NCBI GenBank assembly: GCA_963696495.1
Contig: CAVOKJ010000005.1
Span: forward strand, 236,243-300,242
Length of the DNA stretch: 64,000 bases
Direction: 5' to 3'
DNA from: Bog-756 sp963696495
Lineage (GTDB): Bacteria > Actinomycetota > Acidimicrobiia > Acidimicrobiales > RAAP-2
The notes under the pieces were generated by a model. It was not told the DNA's origin, did no database searches, and was given only the letters and a program-made list of their open reading frames with translations. Shown here one piece after another: positions 57,448 through 64,000 of this stretch (position 1 is the first letter of the stretch; the number at the start of each line of letters is the position of its first letter). The translations under genes were made by a program, and so were the position numbers.

Positions 57448-59888
57448 CGGTCCGGCCCGCCCGACGGTCGCCGGGTGGCGCCGGCCAGCGCCGCGGGGCT
57501 GGTGCGGCCGCGGCGGAGCGAACCGCGACGATCGAGTGGGCCGAGCGGGAGGAGGGGCTGGGCACCGCCCTCCGCCTTGTGCCAGTGCTCGACGTGCCAC
57601 CCCCGGCGCCGGGCGATGGCGGCCAGCTTCGCCTCGGGGTTGACCGCCACCGGGAATCCGACCGCCTCCAGCATGGGCAGGTCGCTGGCCGAATCGGCGT
57701 AGGCCATCGACTCCTCGAGCTGCAGACCCTCGGCCTCGGCGTAGTCGGCGAGCACCAGGGCCCGGGCCTCGCCGATGGGCGGGAGCTCCTCGAGACGTCC
57801 GGTGAACGTGCCGTCGACCTCACCGAGCCGGGCGCAGACGATGTCGTCGAACAGCGGCCGCAGCGGCTCGACGACCAGGTCCAGGGCACCGGTGATGAGG
57901 ATCGTGCGGTGGCCGAGGGCCCGGTGCTCACGGACCCGGGCGATCCCCGCCGGGAAGGACTTGGTCAGCAGCAGATCGTGGAACAGCTCCCATCCGTCGT
58001 CCCGCAGCCGCTCCACCGGCGCCCCTTCGTAGCGGCGGTAGAACGAGCGGAGGAAGTCCCCACGGTCCCTCCGGTCGAGCATGAGGAGCGAGGGTGCCTC
58101 GCGCAGGAGGTCGGCCACGAACGCCGCTCGTTCGGCCGCGGGCAGGTGGCGTGAGGCCAGCCACGCGTAGGAGTCGACCACGTTGGAGGCGATGAGGGTG
58201 TTCTCGAGGTCGAAGGCGGCGAGGTGGCGGTCGGGGGAGAGGATGGCCTTCCGGGCGCGCTCGGCCCGGTTGGGCTTGGTGGACTTGCCCGGTGACGTCC
58301 GCACCCGGGCGTGCTCGATGATCGACGGGAGATGGATCTCACGGACGTAGGTGGCCCAGTCCACCGCGGCGGGGTCGAGGCAGAACGTCTGCCGGTCGTC
58401 CTCGTCCATGCGCTCCCACAGCGCCAGCAGCCGGTCCACCCGGTAGCGGGCCTCCGTCTCGGTGTAGGCGCCGTAGAGCTCGACATAGCCGAGCGCACGG
58501 TCGGCCAGCAGGTGCTGCTCCTCCAGGGCTGCCATCCAGGCCGCCTGGCGGCCCCGGATGGGTAGTGAGCCCACCACCCGCTCGGCCAGGTCCATGGCCC
58601 GCGACGCCCGGGACAGCTGGCGCTGCACCCGTCCCCGGCCGGGGAACGACCACTCGGGCACGACGATCGGTTGACCGTCGCTGTCGTAGAGGGGGTGCTC
58701 GGTGAACCACGCGGTCACCAGTTCGACCAGGCGCCCGTAGCGGAACGGGTTCCGGACCCCCGACGCCACGTGGTAGACGCTCGGTCCCTCGTCGTCGGCC
58801 GGCGGCGTGAGCAGCGCCTCGCCGGCCACGGCGATGATGGCGGCCACCACCAGGTCGACCGGGATCACGTCCGTGACCCCTTCGGGCACGCCCGGAAACT
58901 CCCGGAGCAGGCCACGGGCGTAGGAGATGATGATCGGCTCGGCCATCCGGAAGCCGCGGATCCAGCCGGGTCGTGGTTCGGCCAGCGCCGATTCGATGAT
59001 GGAGGGGCGGATGATGGTCATGGGCACCGACGCGCCGAACTGGGATACGAGGGCCCGTTCGCCGAGCGCCTTGGTGTAGGGGTAGGCGTCCGGCCAACCG
59101 AGGGACTGGGCCCTCGCCTGGCCCACCTTCACCATCTGGTCCTTCACCCAGTCCTCGCGGACGCGTTCGGCCCGTTCGGCCAGCAGGTGGAGCCCGGCAC
59201 CGCCCAACTCGCCCCGCGCCCGCTTGGCGAAGGAGGCCAGCCGCTCGGGGCGCCGTGACTCGGCATCGAGATCGGCCCGTTGCCGGCGGGCGGCGGCGAC
59301 CTCGTCCCGCCAGTCGACGTCGACCGTGAAGCGGTTGCCGTCGAGCAGTTCCTCTCTGGCCTCGCCCTGGTGGGTCCCAGCGACATAGGCGGTGGAGACG
59401 GGGAGGAAGTGGACCGGGCCGACGCGGCCCTGCTCGGCGGCCAGCCGGCGCGCCTCCTCCACGGCGGCGGCCACCCGAGACGGGCCGAGGAGGTTGACCT
59501 CGACGGCGGTGTCGAGCGGGGAGTCGAAGCTCACCGAGGCGGCGGAGTGGATGACGATGTCACACTCCGACAGGCGTTGCCTGCCCCCGTCGTCGAGGCC
59601 CAGCCCGTCGGTGGTCACGTCGCCGGGCACCGCGTGGACCCGGGCGGCGACCTCGGCATCGAAGCGGTCGGCCAGTTCGTCGCGGAGGCGGTCGAAGCAG
59701 TCGTTCTTCAGGATCTCCTTGGTGGCCCGCTGCATGGCGGTCGAACGCCGACCGGGCCGGATCAGGAGCACGACCTCGCTGTCGGGGACGCTGCGGAGGA
59801 GACGCTCGACCAGGGCGGTTCCCAGAAAACCGGTGGCGCCGGTGATGAAGAACCGCTTCCCCGTCAGGGCGTCACGTACGCGGGTCAC
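57444..59888 (-). CDS. Fatty acyl reductase-HAD fusion
   Basis: 814 residues. N-terminal Rossmann domain with FFITGATGFLGTALVERLL (17-23), Ser165 and the Tyr269-Lys273 pair of SDR/FAR enzymes, then a helical FAR-C-like region, then from about 550 a HAD-IB domain (FDLENTLIASN, LITGALD, YADSASDLPMLEAVG). The HAD motif is Asp560-x-Glu562 instead of DxD. It should reduce a long-chain acyl-CoA, and the HAD part may hydrolyse a phosphate. GTG start; first gene of the operon. Confidence 0.87.
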   Translation of the reverse strand: MTRVRDALTGKRFFITGATGFLGTALVERLLRSVPDSEVVLLIRPGRRSTAMQRATKEILKNDCFDRLRDELADRFDAEVAARVHAVPGDVTTDGLGLDDGGRQRLSECDIVIHSAASVSFDSPLDTAVEVNLLGPSRVAAAVEEARRLAAEQGRVGPVHFLPVSTAYVAGTHQGEAREELLDGNRFTVDVDWRDEVAAARRQRADLDAESRRPERLASFAKRARGELGGAGLHLLAERAERVREDWVKDQMVKVGQARAQSLGWPDAYPYTKALGERALVSQFGASVPMTIIRPSIIESALAEPRPGWIRGFRMAEPIIISYARGLLREFPGVPEGVTDVIPVDLVVAAIIAVAGEALLTPPADDEGPSVYHVASGVRNPFRYGRLVELVTAWFTEHPLYDSDGQPIVVPEWSFPGRGRVQRQLSRASRAMDLAERVVGSLPIRGRQAAWMAALEEQHLLADRALGYVELYGAYTETEARYRVDRLLALWERMDEDDRQTFCLDPAAVDWATYVREIHLPSIIEHARVRTSPGKSTKPNRAERARKAILSPDRHLAAFDLENTLIASNVVDSYAWLASRHLPAAERAAFVADLLREAPSLLMLDRRDRGDFLRSFYRRYEGAPVERLRDDGWELFHDLLLTKSFPAGIARVREHRALGHRTILITGALDLVVEPLRPLFDDIVCARLGEVDGTFTGRLEELPPIGEARALVLADYAEAEGLQLEESMAYADSASDLPMLEAVGFPVAVNPEAKLAAIARRRGWHVEHWHKAEGGAQPLLPLGPLDRRGSLRRGRTSPAALAGATRRPSGGPDR

Positions 59889-59898
59889 CGGATCTGTC

Positions 59899-59910
59899 TA
59901 CCATATGGTA
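59899..59910. promoter_or_regulatory. Perfect 12-bp palindrome between divergent genes
   Basis: TACCATATGGTA. On the plus strand its left half, TACCAT, is a -10 with a 7-nt spacer to the tetR GTG at 59912. On the minus strand TAGACA lies 6 nt before the reductase GTG at 59888. The palindrome overlaps or abuts both promoters and is the obvious TetR operator. Confidence 0.7.
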
Positions 59911-59911
59911 A

Positions 59912-60619
59912 GTGAGCAAGTCGAGCGTCGACGGGGACGAGGACGAGGGGGTGGACGGAAGCGGTGGACGGCGGGTCGTCGTCCCCCGGGGCCCGGGCGC
60001 CCGCGACCGGAGCCGGCCGAGAAAGGCGTCGGGAGCGAGCACGCCCGACCGGATCCTCGATGCAGCCCTGGTCTCGTTCGCCACGCGGGGGTACGACGCG
60101 TCATCGCTCGACACCCTGGCCCAGGGCCTCGCCATCCGCAAGCAGACCATCCTCTACTGGTTCCCGTCCAAGGAGGTCCTGTTGGAGGCGGTCATCGACC
60201 GCAGTGCCATCGAGCTGTCCGCGGCCCTCGAGGACTCGCTGGCCTCGGCGGGCGACGGGTGGGACCGCATCGAGGCGGTGGTGCGGTCGGTGTTCCGCCT
60301 GGCGGCGCGCCGGCCCGAGCTGCTCGGACTGGTCCGCGAGATGGGCCGGTTGGGCACACCGGCCGCCACCCGGCTGGTCACCGCCCTCGATCCCCTGGTG
60401 CGCCGGGCCACCGAGTTCCTGCAGGCGGAGATGGACGCCGGTCACCTGCGACGGCACGAGCCCCGTCTCCTGCTCCTGGCCATCTACTCCACCGTCATCG
60501 GCATGCTGACCGAGGTGGAGGTGGTGCGCGCCCTGGGCGAGGAGCCGACCGCCCGCTCCCTCGTCCGCCGGCGGAACGAGATCCTCGAGCTGCTGCGCTC
60601 GGCGCTGGTCGCCGAGTAG
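59912..60619 (+). CDS. TetR-family regulator, probable controller of the lipid operon
   Basis: 235 residues with a 45-residue acidic then basic N-terminal extension. HTH: TPDRILDAALVSFATRGYDASSLDTLAQGLAIRKQTILYWFPSKEVLLEAV; the rest is a helical ligand domain. Divergent from the reductase-HAD gene across 23 bp that hold a perfect palindrome, so it most likely represses itself and that operon; the ligand may be an acyl-CoA (inference). Confidence 0.9.
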   Translation: MSKSSVDGDEDEGVDGSGGRRVVVPRGPGARDRSRPRKASGASTPDRILDAALVSFATRGYDASSLDTLAQGLAIRKQTILYWFPSKEVLLEAVIDRSAIELSAALEDSLASAGDGWDRIEAVVRSVFRLAARRPELLGLVREMGRLGTPAATRLVTALDPLVRRATEFLQAEMDAGHLRRHEPRLLLLAIYSTVIGMLTEVEVVRALGEEPTARSLVRRRNEILELLRSALVAE

Positions 60620-60628
60620 CGGGTTCGC

Positions 60629-61363
60629 TCAGTCGGAGGCCTTGGCCGCCTTGCGGTCCCGACGCGACGGCTTGGGCGCCGGCGGCGGCGGCCGCTTCGG
60701 GGTGAACCGCTTGTTGGCCTCAGGGGTGGCGGGGCCCTTGGCCGCCCCTGTACGGGTACCCGCCTTGCTCCCACCCGTCCGAGCCGACGGCTTCCCCCGG
60801 CCGGTGGCGGGCCCGCCCGAGGGGGCGGTGGACGGGCGGGCGTCCGCCCGGGCCGCCCGGGCGGACGCGGCCGCCTCCCGCTGGAACTTGTAGGAGCGGA
60901 CCAGCAGCCAGGCAGCCAGGGCCAGGAACGGCAGGCCGAGGATGAAGCCGGTCGCCCCGAAGGCGAGGAAGGCGAACAGGGCGACGAAGCCGATCGGCGC
61001 CCGCCGGCCGAACAGGGTGGCCACGAACAGGAGGATGCCGAAGACGATCCCGAGGACCAGTGTGGTCTGCGGGGTGAGCTGACCCTTGGCCAGTCGGAAA
61101 TGGTGGTTCTGCGTCTCCGCCAGGTAGACCCCCACCCCCAGGAGGACCGAGACGCCGGACCCGACGAAGGAGAAGAGCCGCTCGCGGGCATCGAGGCCCT
61201 CGATCCTCCCCCTGGCCGACACGGTGCGGGAGGACGGCGGGTTCAGCACCGGCCGGATGGCGGACCGCAGACGGTCGAGCGGGCCGGCCGTCACCGGTGC
61301 TTCGTCCCTGTCGGCCCAGCCGGCGTCGTCACCGTCTGGCTCGTGGTCGGGTCCCTTGGCCAT
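60629..61363 (-). CDS. Membrane protein with charged flanks
   Basis: 244 residues. Acidic N-terminus, four hydrophobic helices (about 75-95, 107-126, 129-146, 148-165), then a long Ala/Gly/Lys/Arg-rich tail that is probably disordered and faces the cytosol. No family recognised. ATG 61363 is set by TAGCCT 7 nt upstream; the longer frame is not needed. Convergent with tetR. Confidence 0.7.
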   Translation of the reverse strand: MAKGPDHEPDGDDAGWADRDEAPVTAGPLDRLRSAIRPVLNPPSSRTVSARGRIEGLDARERLFSFVGSGVSVLLGVGVYLAETQNHHFRLAKGQLTPQTTLVLGIVFGILLFVATLFGRRAPIGFVALFAFLAFGATGFILGLPFLALAAWLLVRSYKFQREAAASARAARADARPSTAPSGGPATGRGKPSARTGGSKAGTRTGAAKGPATPEANKRFTPKRPPPPAPKPSRRDRKAAKASD

Positions 61364-61370
61364 CGCAGAG

Positions 61371-61376
61371 AGGCTA
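61371..61376 (-). promoter_or_regulatory. Leaderless -10 element (TAGCCT)
   Basis: Minus-strand TAGCCT, 7 nt, then the ATG at 61363. Confidence 0.5.
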
Positions 61377-61430
61377 TCGGCCGTGACGACCCGCATCGAC
61401 CTCGGCCCGGTCCGTCGCCGGGTACCGGCC

Positions 61431-62315
61431 TCAGGGGACCGGGCGGAGCACCAGGCGGAGGCCGGCGTTGTCGCCGGGCGGGATCTCCCAGACGTCGGCG
61501 GGTCCGGCGACGAGTCCCGAGCCGGCGGTGGCGAGGTCGCTCGGCACGGCTCCGGCGACGTCCCCCGGCTCCTCGGCCTCGATGTCGAGGTGGTGGACCC
61601 GCCCGGCCCGGTCGCCGAGCCACCGGCGCAACGGTGCTCCGGACGGAGCGGCCGAGGGCTCGACCAGGCGGATCCCGAGCGGGACTCCCCAGGTCAGCTC
61701 GGACCACTGCGAGTCCGGCGCCTTGCCCTCGTCGACGACCCGCCCGCCCAGGAGGTCGACGAAGAGCGCGGTGGCCGCACCGAGGTCGGCGACCACATGG
61801 GTGACCCGGTGCAGCCGAGCCGGCGCGACGGCGCCGGTCCCGTCCCGTCGCCGCCGTCGTCCGACCGGGTAGTCGTCGGGTGCGGGACTGCTCCACGAGT
61901 TGGGTGCCTCGGCGATCTGAACGACCACACCGGCGGCCTGTTTCGGATGGATGAAGGCCTCCAGCCACTCGGGGTCACTGCGGTCGATGCGGATCGGCTC
62001 GAAGCCGTGGACCCTCAGCAGTCCGAGGGCCGTGTCCAGCTCGGGGACCTTGAAGGTCAGGTGGTGGGCACCCGGCCCGCTGTGCGCCAGGAACCGGGCG
62101 AGGAAGTCGTTGACCTCGACGTCGTTCGGCATGAGCACCTCGATCCGTGCGCCGTTCCCGAAGGCCAGCTGCGCCGGGGCGAACCCCGGGCCCGGTCCCC
62201 CCGAGCTCCACTCGGCACCGAGGTCGACGGCATAGCGCTCCCAGACGTCCGGCCAGCGGGGGACGGCGTGGGCGACGTGATCGAGCACGGCGCCGTGGAT
62301 GGAGGGTTCGCTCAT
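61431..62315 (-). CDS. Double VOC (glyoxalase-type) protein
   Basis: 294 residues, two vicinal-oxygen-chelate modules (residues about 8-140: LDHVAHAVPRWPDVWERY ... HHLTFKVPELDTALGLL, and about 165-290: HRVTHVVADLGAATALFVDLLGG ... VHHLDIEAEEPGDV). Each His and Glu-type ligand position can be seen, but which ones bind metal is unclear. It may be an isomerase, lyase or dioxygenase. ATG 62315 with CAGGCT 6 nt upstream; divergent from the amidase. Confidence 0.8.
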   Translation of the reverse strand: MSEPSIHGAVLDHVAHAVPRWPDVWERYAVDLGAEWSSGGPGPGFAPAQLAFGNGARIEVLMPNDVEVNDFLARFLAHSGPGAHHLTFKVPELDTALGLLRVHGFEPIRIDRSDPEWLEAFIHPKQAAGVVVQIAEAPNSWSSPAPDDYPVGRRRRRDGTGAVAPARLHRVTHVVADLGAATALFVDLLGGRVVDEGKAPDSQWSELTWGVPLGIRLVEPSAAPSGAPLRRWLGDRAGRVHHLDIEAEEPGDVAGAVPSDLATAGSGLVAGPADVWEIPPGDNAGLRLVLRPVP

Positions 62316-62407
62316 GGCAACAGCCTGGTTCCCGAGGCGTGGCGCTGTCGAGACGGCAGGCGTGTCCGCCCGCCGCAGGGACGGTTGTGGCGGTGCCGGT
62401 CCACCGG

Positions 62408-62413
62408 TACGGT
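62408..62413 (+). promoter_or_regulatory. Leaderless -10 element (TACGGT)
   Basis: TACGGT, 7 nt (CGAGGGC), then the ATG at 62421. Confidence 0.55.
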
Positions 62414-62420
62414 CGAGGGC

Positions 62421-63836
62421 ATGGACTTCCGCAGCGGCTCGGTGGTCGAACTGGCCGGGCAGGTGCGCAGCGGCACGGTGACCGCCGTCGATCTGGTCGA
62501 CCACGCGCTCGACCAGATCGCCCGGCACAATCCGGTGCTCAACGCCTTTGTCGCCGTCGACCCGGGACGCGCCCGTGCCTCCGCCGAGGCCATCGATCGG
62601 AAGGTGGCCGCCGGCGTCGACCCGGGGCCCCTGGCCGGCATCCCGCTCGGCGTGAAGGACCTCGAGGACGCCGCCGGGTACGTGACCACCCATGGTTCGG
62701 TCGCCTTCGCCGACCAGCCCGCAGCCGTGCGGGACTCGCCGCTGGTCGAGCGGTTGGTGGCGGCCGGGTGCGTGGTCGTGGGCAAGACGAACACCCCCGA
62801 GCTCGGCTGGAAGGCCGACACCGACAATCCGTTGTTCGGCCCGACGCTCAACCCCTGGAACGTCGACCACACCCCCGGGGGTTCCTCCGGTGGGAGCGCA
62901 GCGGCCATCGCGTCGGGCATGGTGCCGCTCGCCACCGGCTCGGACGGTGGTGGATCGCTGCGCATCCCGTCGTCGTGCTGCGGGCTGTCGGCCATGAAGC
63001 CCTCACTCGGCCGCGTGCCCAGTGGGGGCCCGTCCGCCCCGGACTGGCAGAACCTGTCGACGAAGGGCCCGATGGCCCGTCGGCTGTCCGACGTCGTCGC
63101 GGCACTGGACGTGGTGGTCGGGCCCGACCCGAGCGATCTCCGCTCTCTTCCCCGTCCCGAGGCATCATGGATCGCCGCCCTGGACGGTCCCATGCCGCCG
63201 CGCAAGGTGGCCTGGTCGCCGACGCTCGGCTATGCCGAGGTGGACGCCGAGGTGTTGGCCGTCTGTGAGCGGGCCATCGAGGTGCTGGCCTCGTTGGGCA
63301 CCGAGGTGGTGGAGGTCGATGCCGTCTTCGACGCCGACCCGGTGGACCAGTGGCTCCTGCTCTCCGGTGTGTACAACCTCCGGACCCACGCCGGTCTCCG
63401 CGACACCGAGGCGTGGGGCCGGGTGGATCCGGTGTTGGCCATGGTGATGGAACGGGCCGCCACCACGTCGGCGCTCGACCTGGTCCTCGCCGAGGATGCC
63501 TGCCACGACCTCAACCTCCGGCTGGTCGAGCTCTTCCACGAGTTCCGCATCCTGCTCACCCCGACCATGGCGGCACCACCCCCTAAGCGGTCGCTCGGGG
63601 GGTCGGGGATGATCAACGGCGAACCGGACATCAACTGGGTCAAGTTCACCTATCCGTTCAACATGACCCGTTCGCCGGCCGCATCGATCTGTGCCGGGCT
63701 GACCGCTGCCGGCCTGCCGGTCGGCATCCAGCTCGTCGGGCCCCAGCACGCGGACCTGGTCGTCCTGCGATCGGCTGCCGCCTTGGAGGCGGCGATCGGC
63801 TTCGATCAGGTGGCTCCGTCCGTCCCCGAGCACTGA
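62421..63836 (+). CDS. Amidase signature family hydrolase
   Basis: 471 residues. Ser-cisSer-Lys triad: Lys79 (LGVKDLED), Ser155 (GGSSGGSAAA) and nucleophile Ser179 (GSDGGGSLRIPSS). KTNTPELGW is also conserved. It hydrolyses an amide; the family includes GatA, but no gatB/gatC is adjacent and the sequence reads as a small-molecule amidase. Leaderless ATG. Confidence 0.92.
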   Translation: MDFRSGSVVELAGQVRSGTVTAVDLVDHALDQIARHNPVLNAFVAVDPGRARASAEAIDRKVAAGVDPGPLAGIPLGVKDLEDAAGYVTTHGSVAFADQPAAVRDSPLVERLVAAGCVVVGKTNTPELGWKADTDNPLFGPTLNPWNVDHTPGGSSGGSAAAIASGMVPLATGSDGGGSLRIPSSCCGLSAMKPSLGRVPSGGPSAPDWQNLSTKGPMARRLSDVVAALDVVVGPDPSDLRSLPRPEASWIAALDGPMPPRKVAWSPTLGYAEVDAEVLAVCERAIEVLASLGTEVVEVDAVFDADPVDQWLLLSGVYNLRTHAGLRDTEAWGRVDPVLAMVMERAATTSALDLVLAEDACHDLNLRLVELFHEFRILLTPTMAAPPPKRSLGGSGMINGEPDINWVKFTYPFNMTRSPAASICAGLTAAGLPVGIQLVGPQHADLVVLRSAAALEAAIGFDQVAPSVPEH

Positions 63837-63877
63837 CCAGCCGTCCCAGCGTCTGATCGGTGGGTCGGTCGGCGGGC

Positions 63878-63883
63878 TACGAT
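63878..63883 (+). promoter_or_regulatory. Possible -10 element of tRNA-Val(CAC) (TACGAT)
   Basis: TACGAT lies 43 nt before the tRNA, so a short 5' leader would be trimmed. Confidence 0.3.
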
Positions 63884-63926
63884 GTCCACCTCGTCGGTCA
63901 GGGTCACGGTGACCGGCCCGGCGCAA

Positions 63927-64000
63927 GGGCGTTTAGCTCAGTTGGTTAGAGCGCAGCCTTCACACGGCTGAGGTCGGAGGTTCGAGTCCTCTAGCGCCCA
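63927..64000 (+). tRNA. tRNA-Val(CAC), 3' end at the window edge
   Basis: Acceptor GGGCGTT (63927-63933) pairs with AGCGCCC (63993-63999); discriminator A is the last base, and any CCA lies outside. Anticodon stem CAGCC/GGCTG encloses TTCACAC, anticodon CAC. D-arm and T-arm (GAGG TTCGAGT CCTC) are intact. Confidence 0.93.

Noticed and set aside
1..64000. CRISPR array, IS element or prophage
   Set aside because: No regularly spaced repeats with unique spacers, no transposase or phage structural genes; the repeats found are short and local.

Overview
High-GC actinobacterial chromosome, most likely a member of the Acidimicrobiia or a near relative (inferred, not proven). The reasons are the mycobacterial-type cysteine block mec-cysO-cysM followed by a cAMP-phosphodiesterase-like MBL gene, rph and rdgB; MurT/GatD peptidoglycan amidation; an F420-type (LLM) oxidoreductase; and a very regular leaderless-gene signature (a TANNNT-like hexamer 6-7 nt before the ATG/GTG) on both strands. 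A secreted G1 glutamic peptidase, a low-affinity iron permease-like protein and several secreted polysaccharidases suggest a soil or acidic habitat; that is inference. I see no phage, IS element or CRISPR array.

Layout. 0-4 kb: CysO-dependent cysteine synthesis, MBL phosphodiesterase, RNase PH, RdgB. 4-14 kb: DUF4388 protein, enoyl-CoA hydratase, L,D-transpeptidase, GlnD, glycosyltransferase, tRNA-Cys, iron permease-like protein, PhyH dioxygenase, DUF2127 protein, tRNA-Val(GAC). 14-20 kb: two small genes, then a five-gene operon of visibly lower GC: FemAB/CelD-like transferase, acyl-CoA-dehydrogenase-like flavoprotein, stand-alone adenylation enzyme, carrier protein and GNAT. The adenylation pocket reads DLFYLALVCK, which I recognise as L-proline-type. 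With the flavoprotein and carrier this is the PltF/PltE/PltL logic for making pyrrole-2-carboxyl-S-carrier, here with acyltransferases and no NRPS or PKS. 20-27 kb: GH16 with a sorting-type tail, ABC exporter, GAP-family membrane protein, methyltransferase, epimerase. 27.5-36 kb: a secretome block (SGNH hydrolase, GH78 rhamnosidase, NHL propeller, G1 peptidase, phosphoesterase). 36-47.6 kb: thioesterase, NhaA, peroxiredoxin, nitroreductase, LLM oxidoreductase, MscL with a zinc ribbon, a TetR/MFS pair with a clear operator, enoyl-CoA hydratase, AlgH-like protein, GNAT, LysR. 47.6-47.75 kb: a free-standing small RNA with sigma70 promoter, C-rich loops and terminator, resembling actinobacterial 6C RNA. 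47.8-51.4 kb: HAD-PlsC fusion with a one-base frameshift, murT, gatD. 51.4-64 kb: MMPL transporter; a four-gene operon in which every junction is an ATGA overlap (fatty acyl reductase-HAD fusion, Zn-alcohol dehydrogenase, LarA-like protein, PlsC), divergent from a TetR gene with a perfect palindrome between them; then a membrane protein, a double-VOC protein, an amidase and tRNA-Val(CAC).

How they fit together. Two systems stand out. The 15-20 kb operon probably activates proline, oxidises it to a pyrrolyl thioester and hands it to an unknown acceptor through one of the two acyltransferases. The 53.6-59.9 kb operon looks like an unrecognised lipid pathway: fatty acyl reduction, a second oxidoreductase, a LarA-superfamily enzyme that keeps the nickel-pincer lysine and one histidine but appears to lack one catalytic histidine and the carboxylate-binding arginine of lactate racemase, and a glycerolipid-type acyltransferase, probably under TetR control. 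Smaller points: a CysO whose GlyGly end is masked by a ten-residue tail, next to a JAMM protease that could remove it; and about 19 genes whose starts are supported by leaderless promoters.
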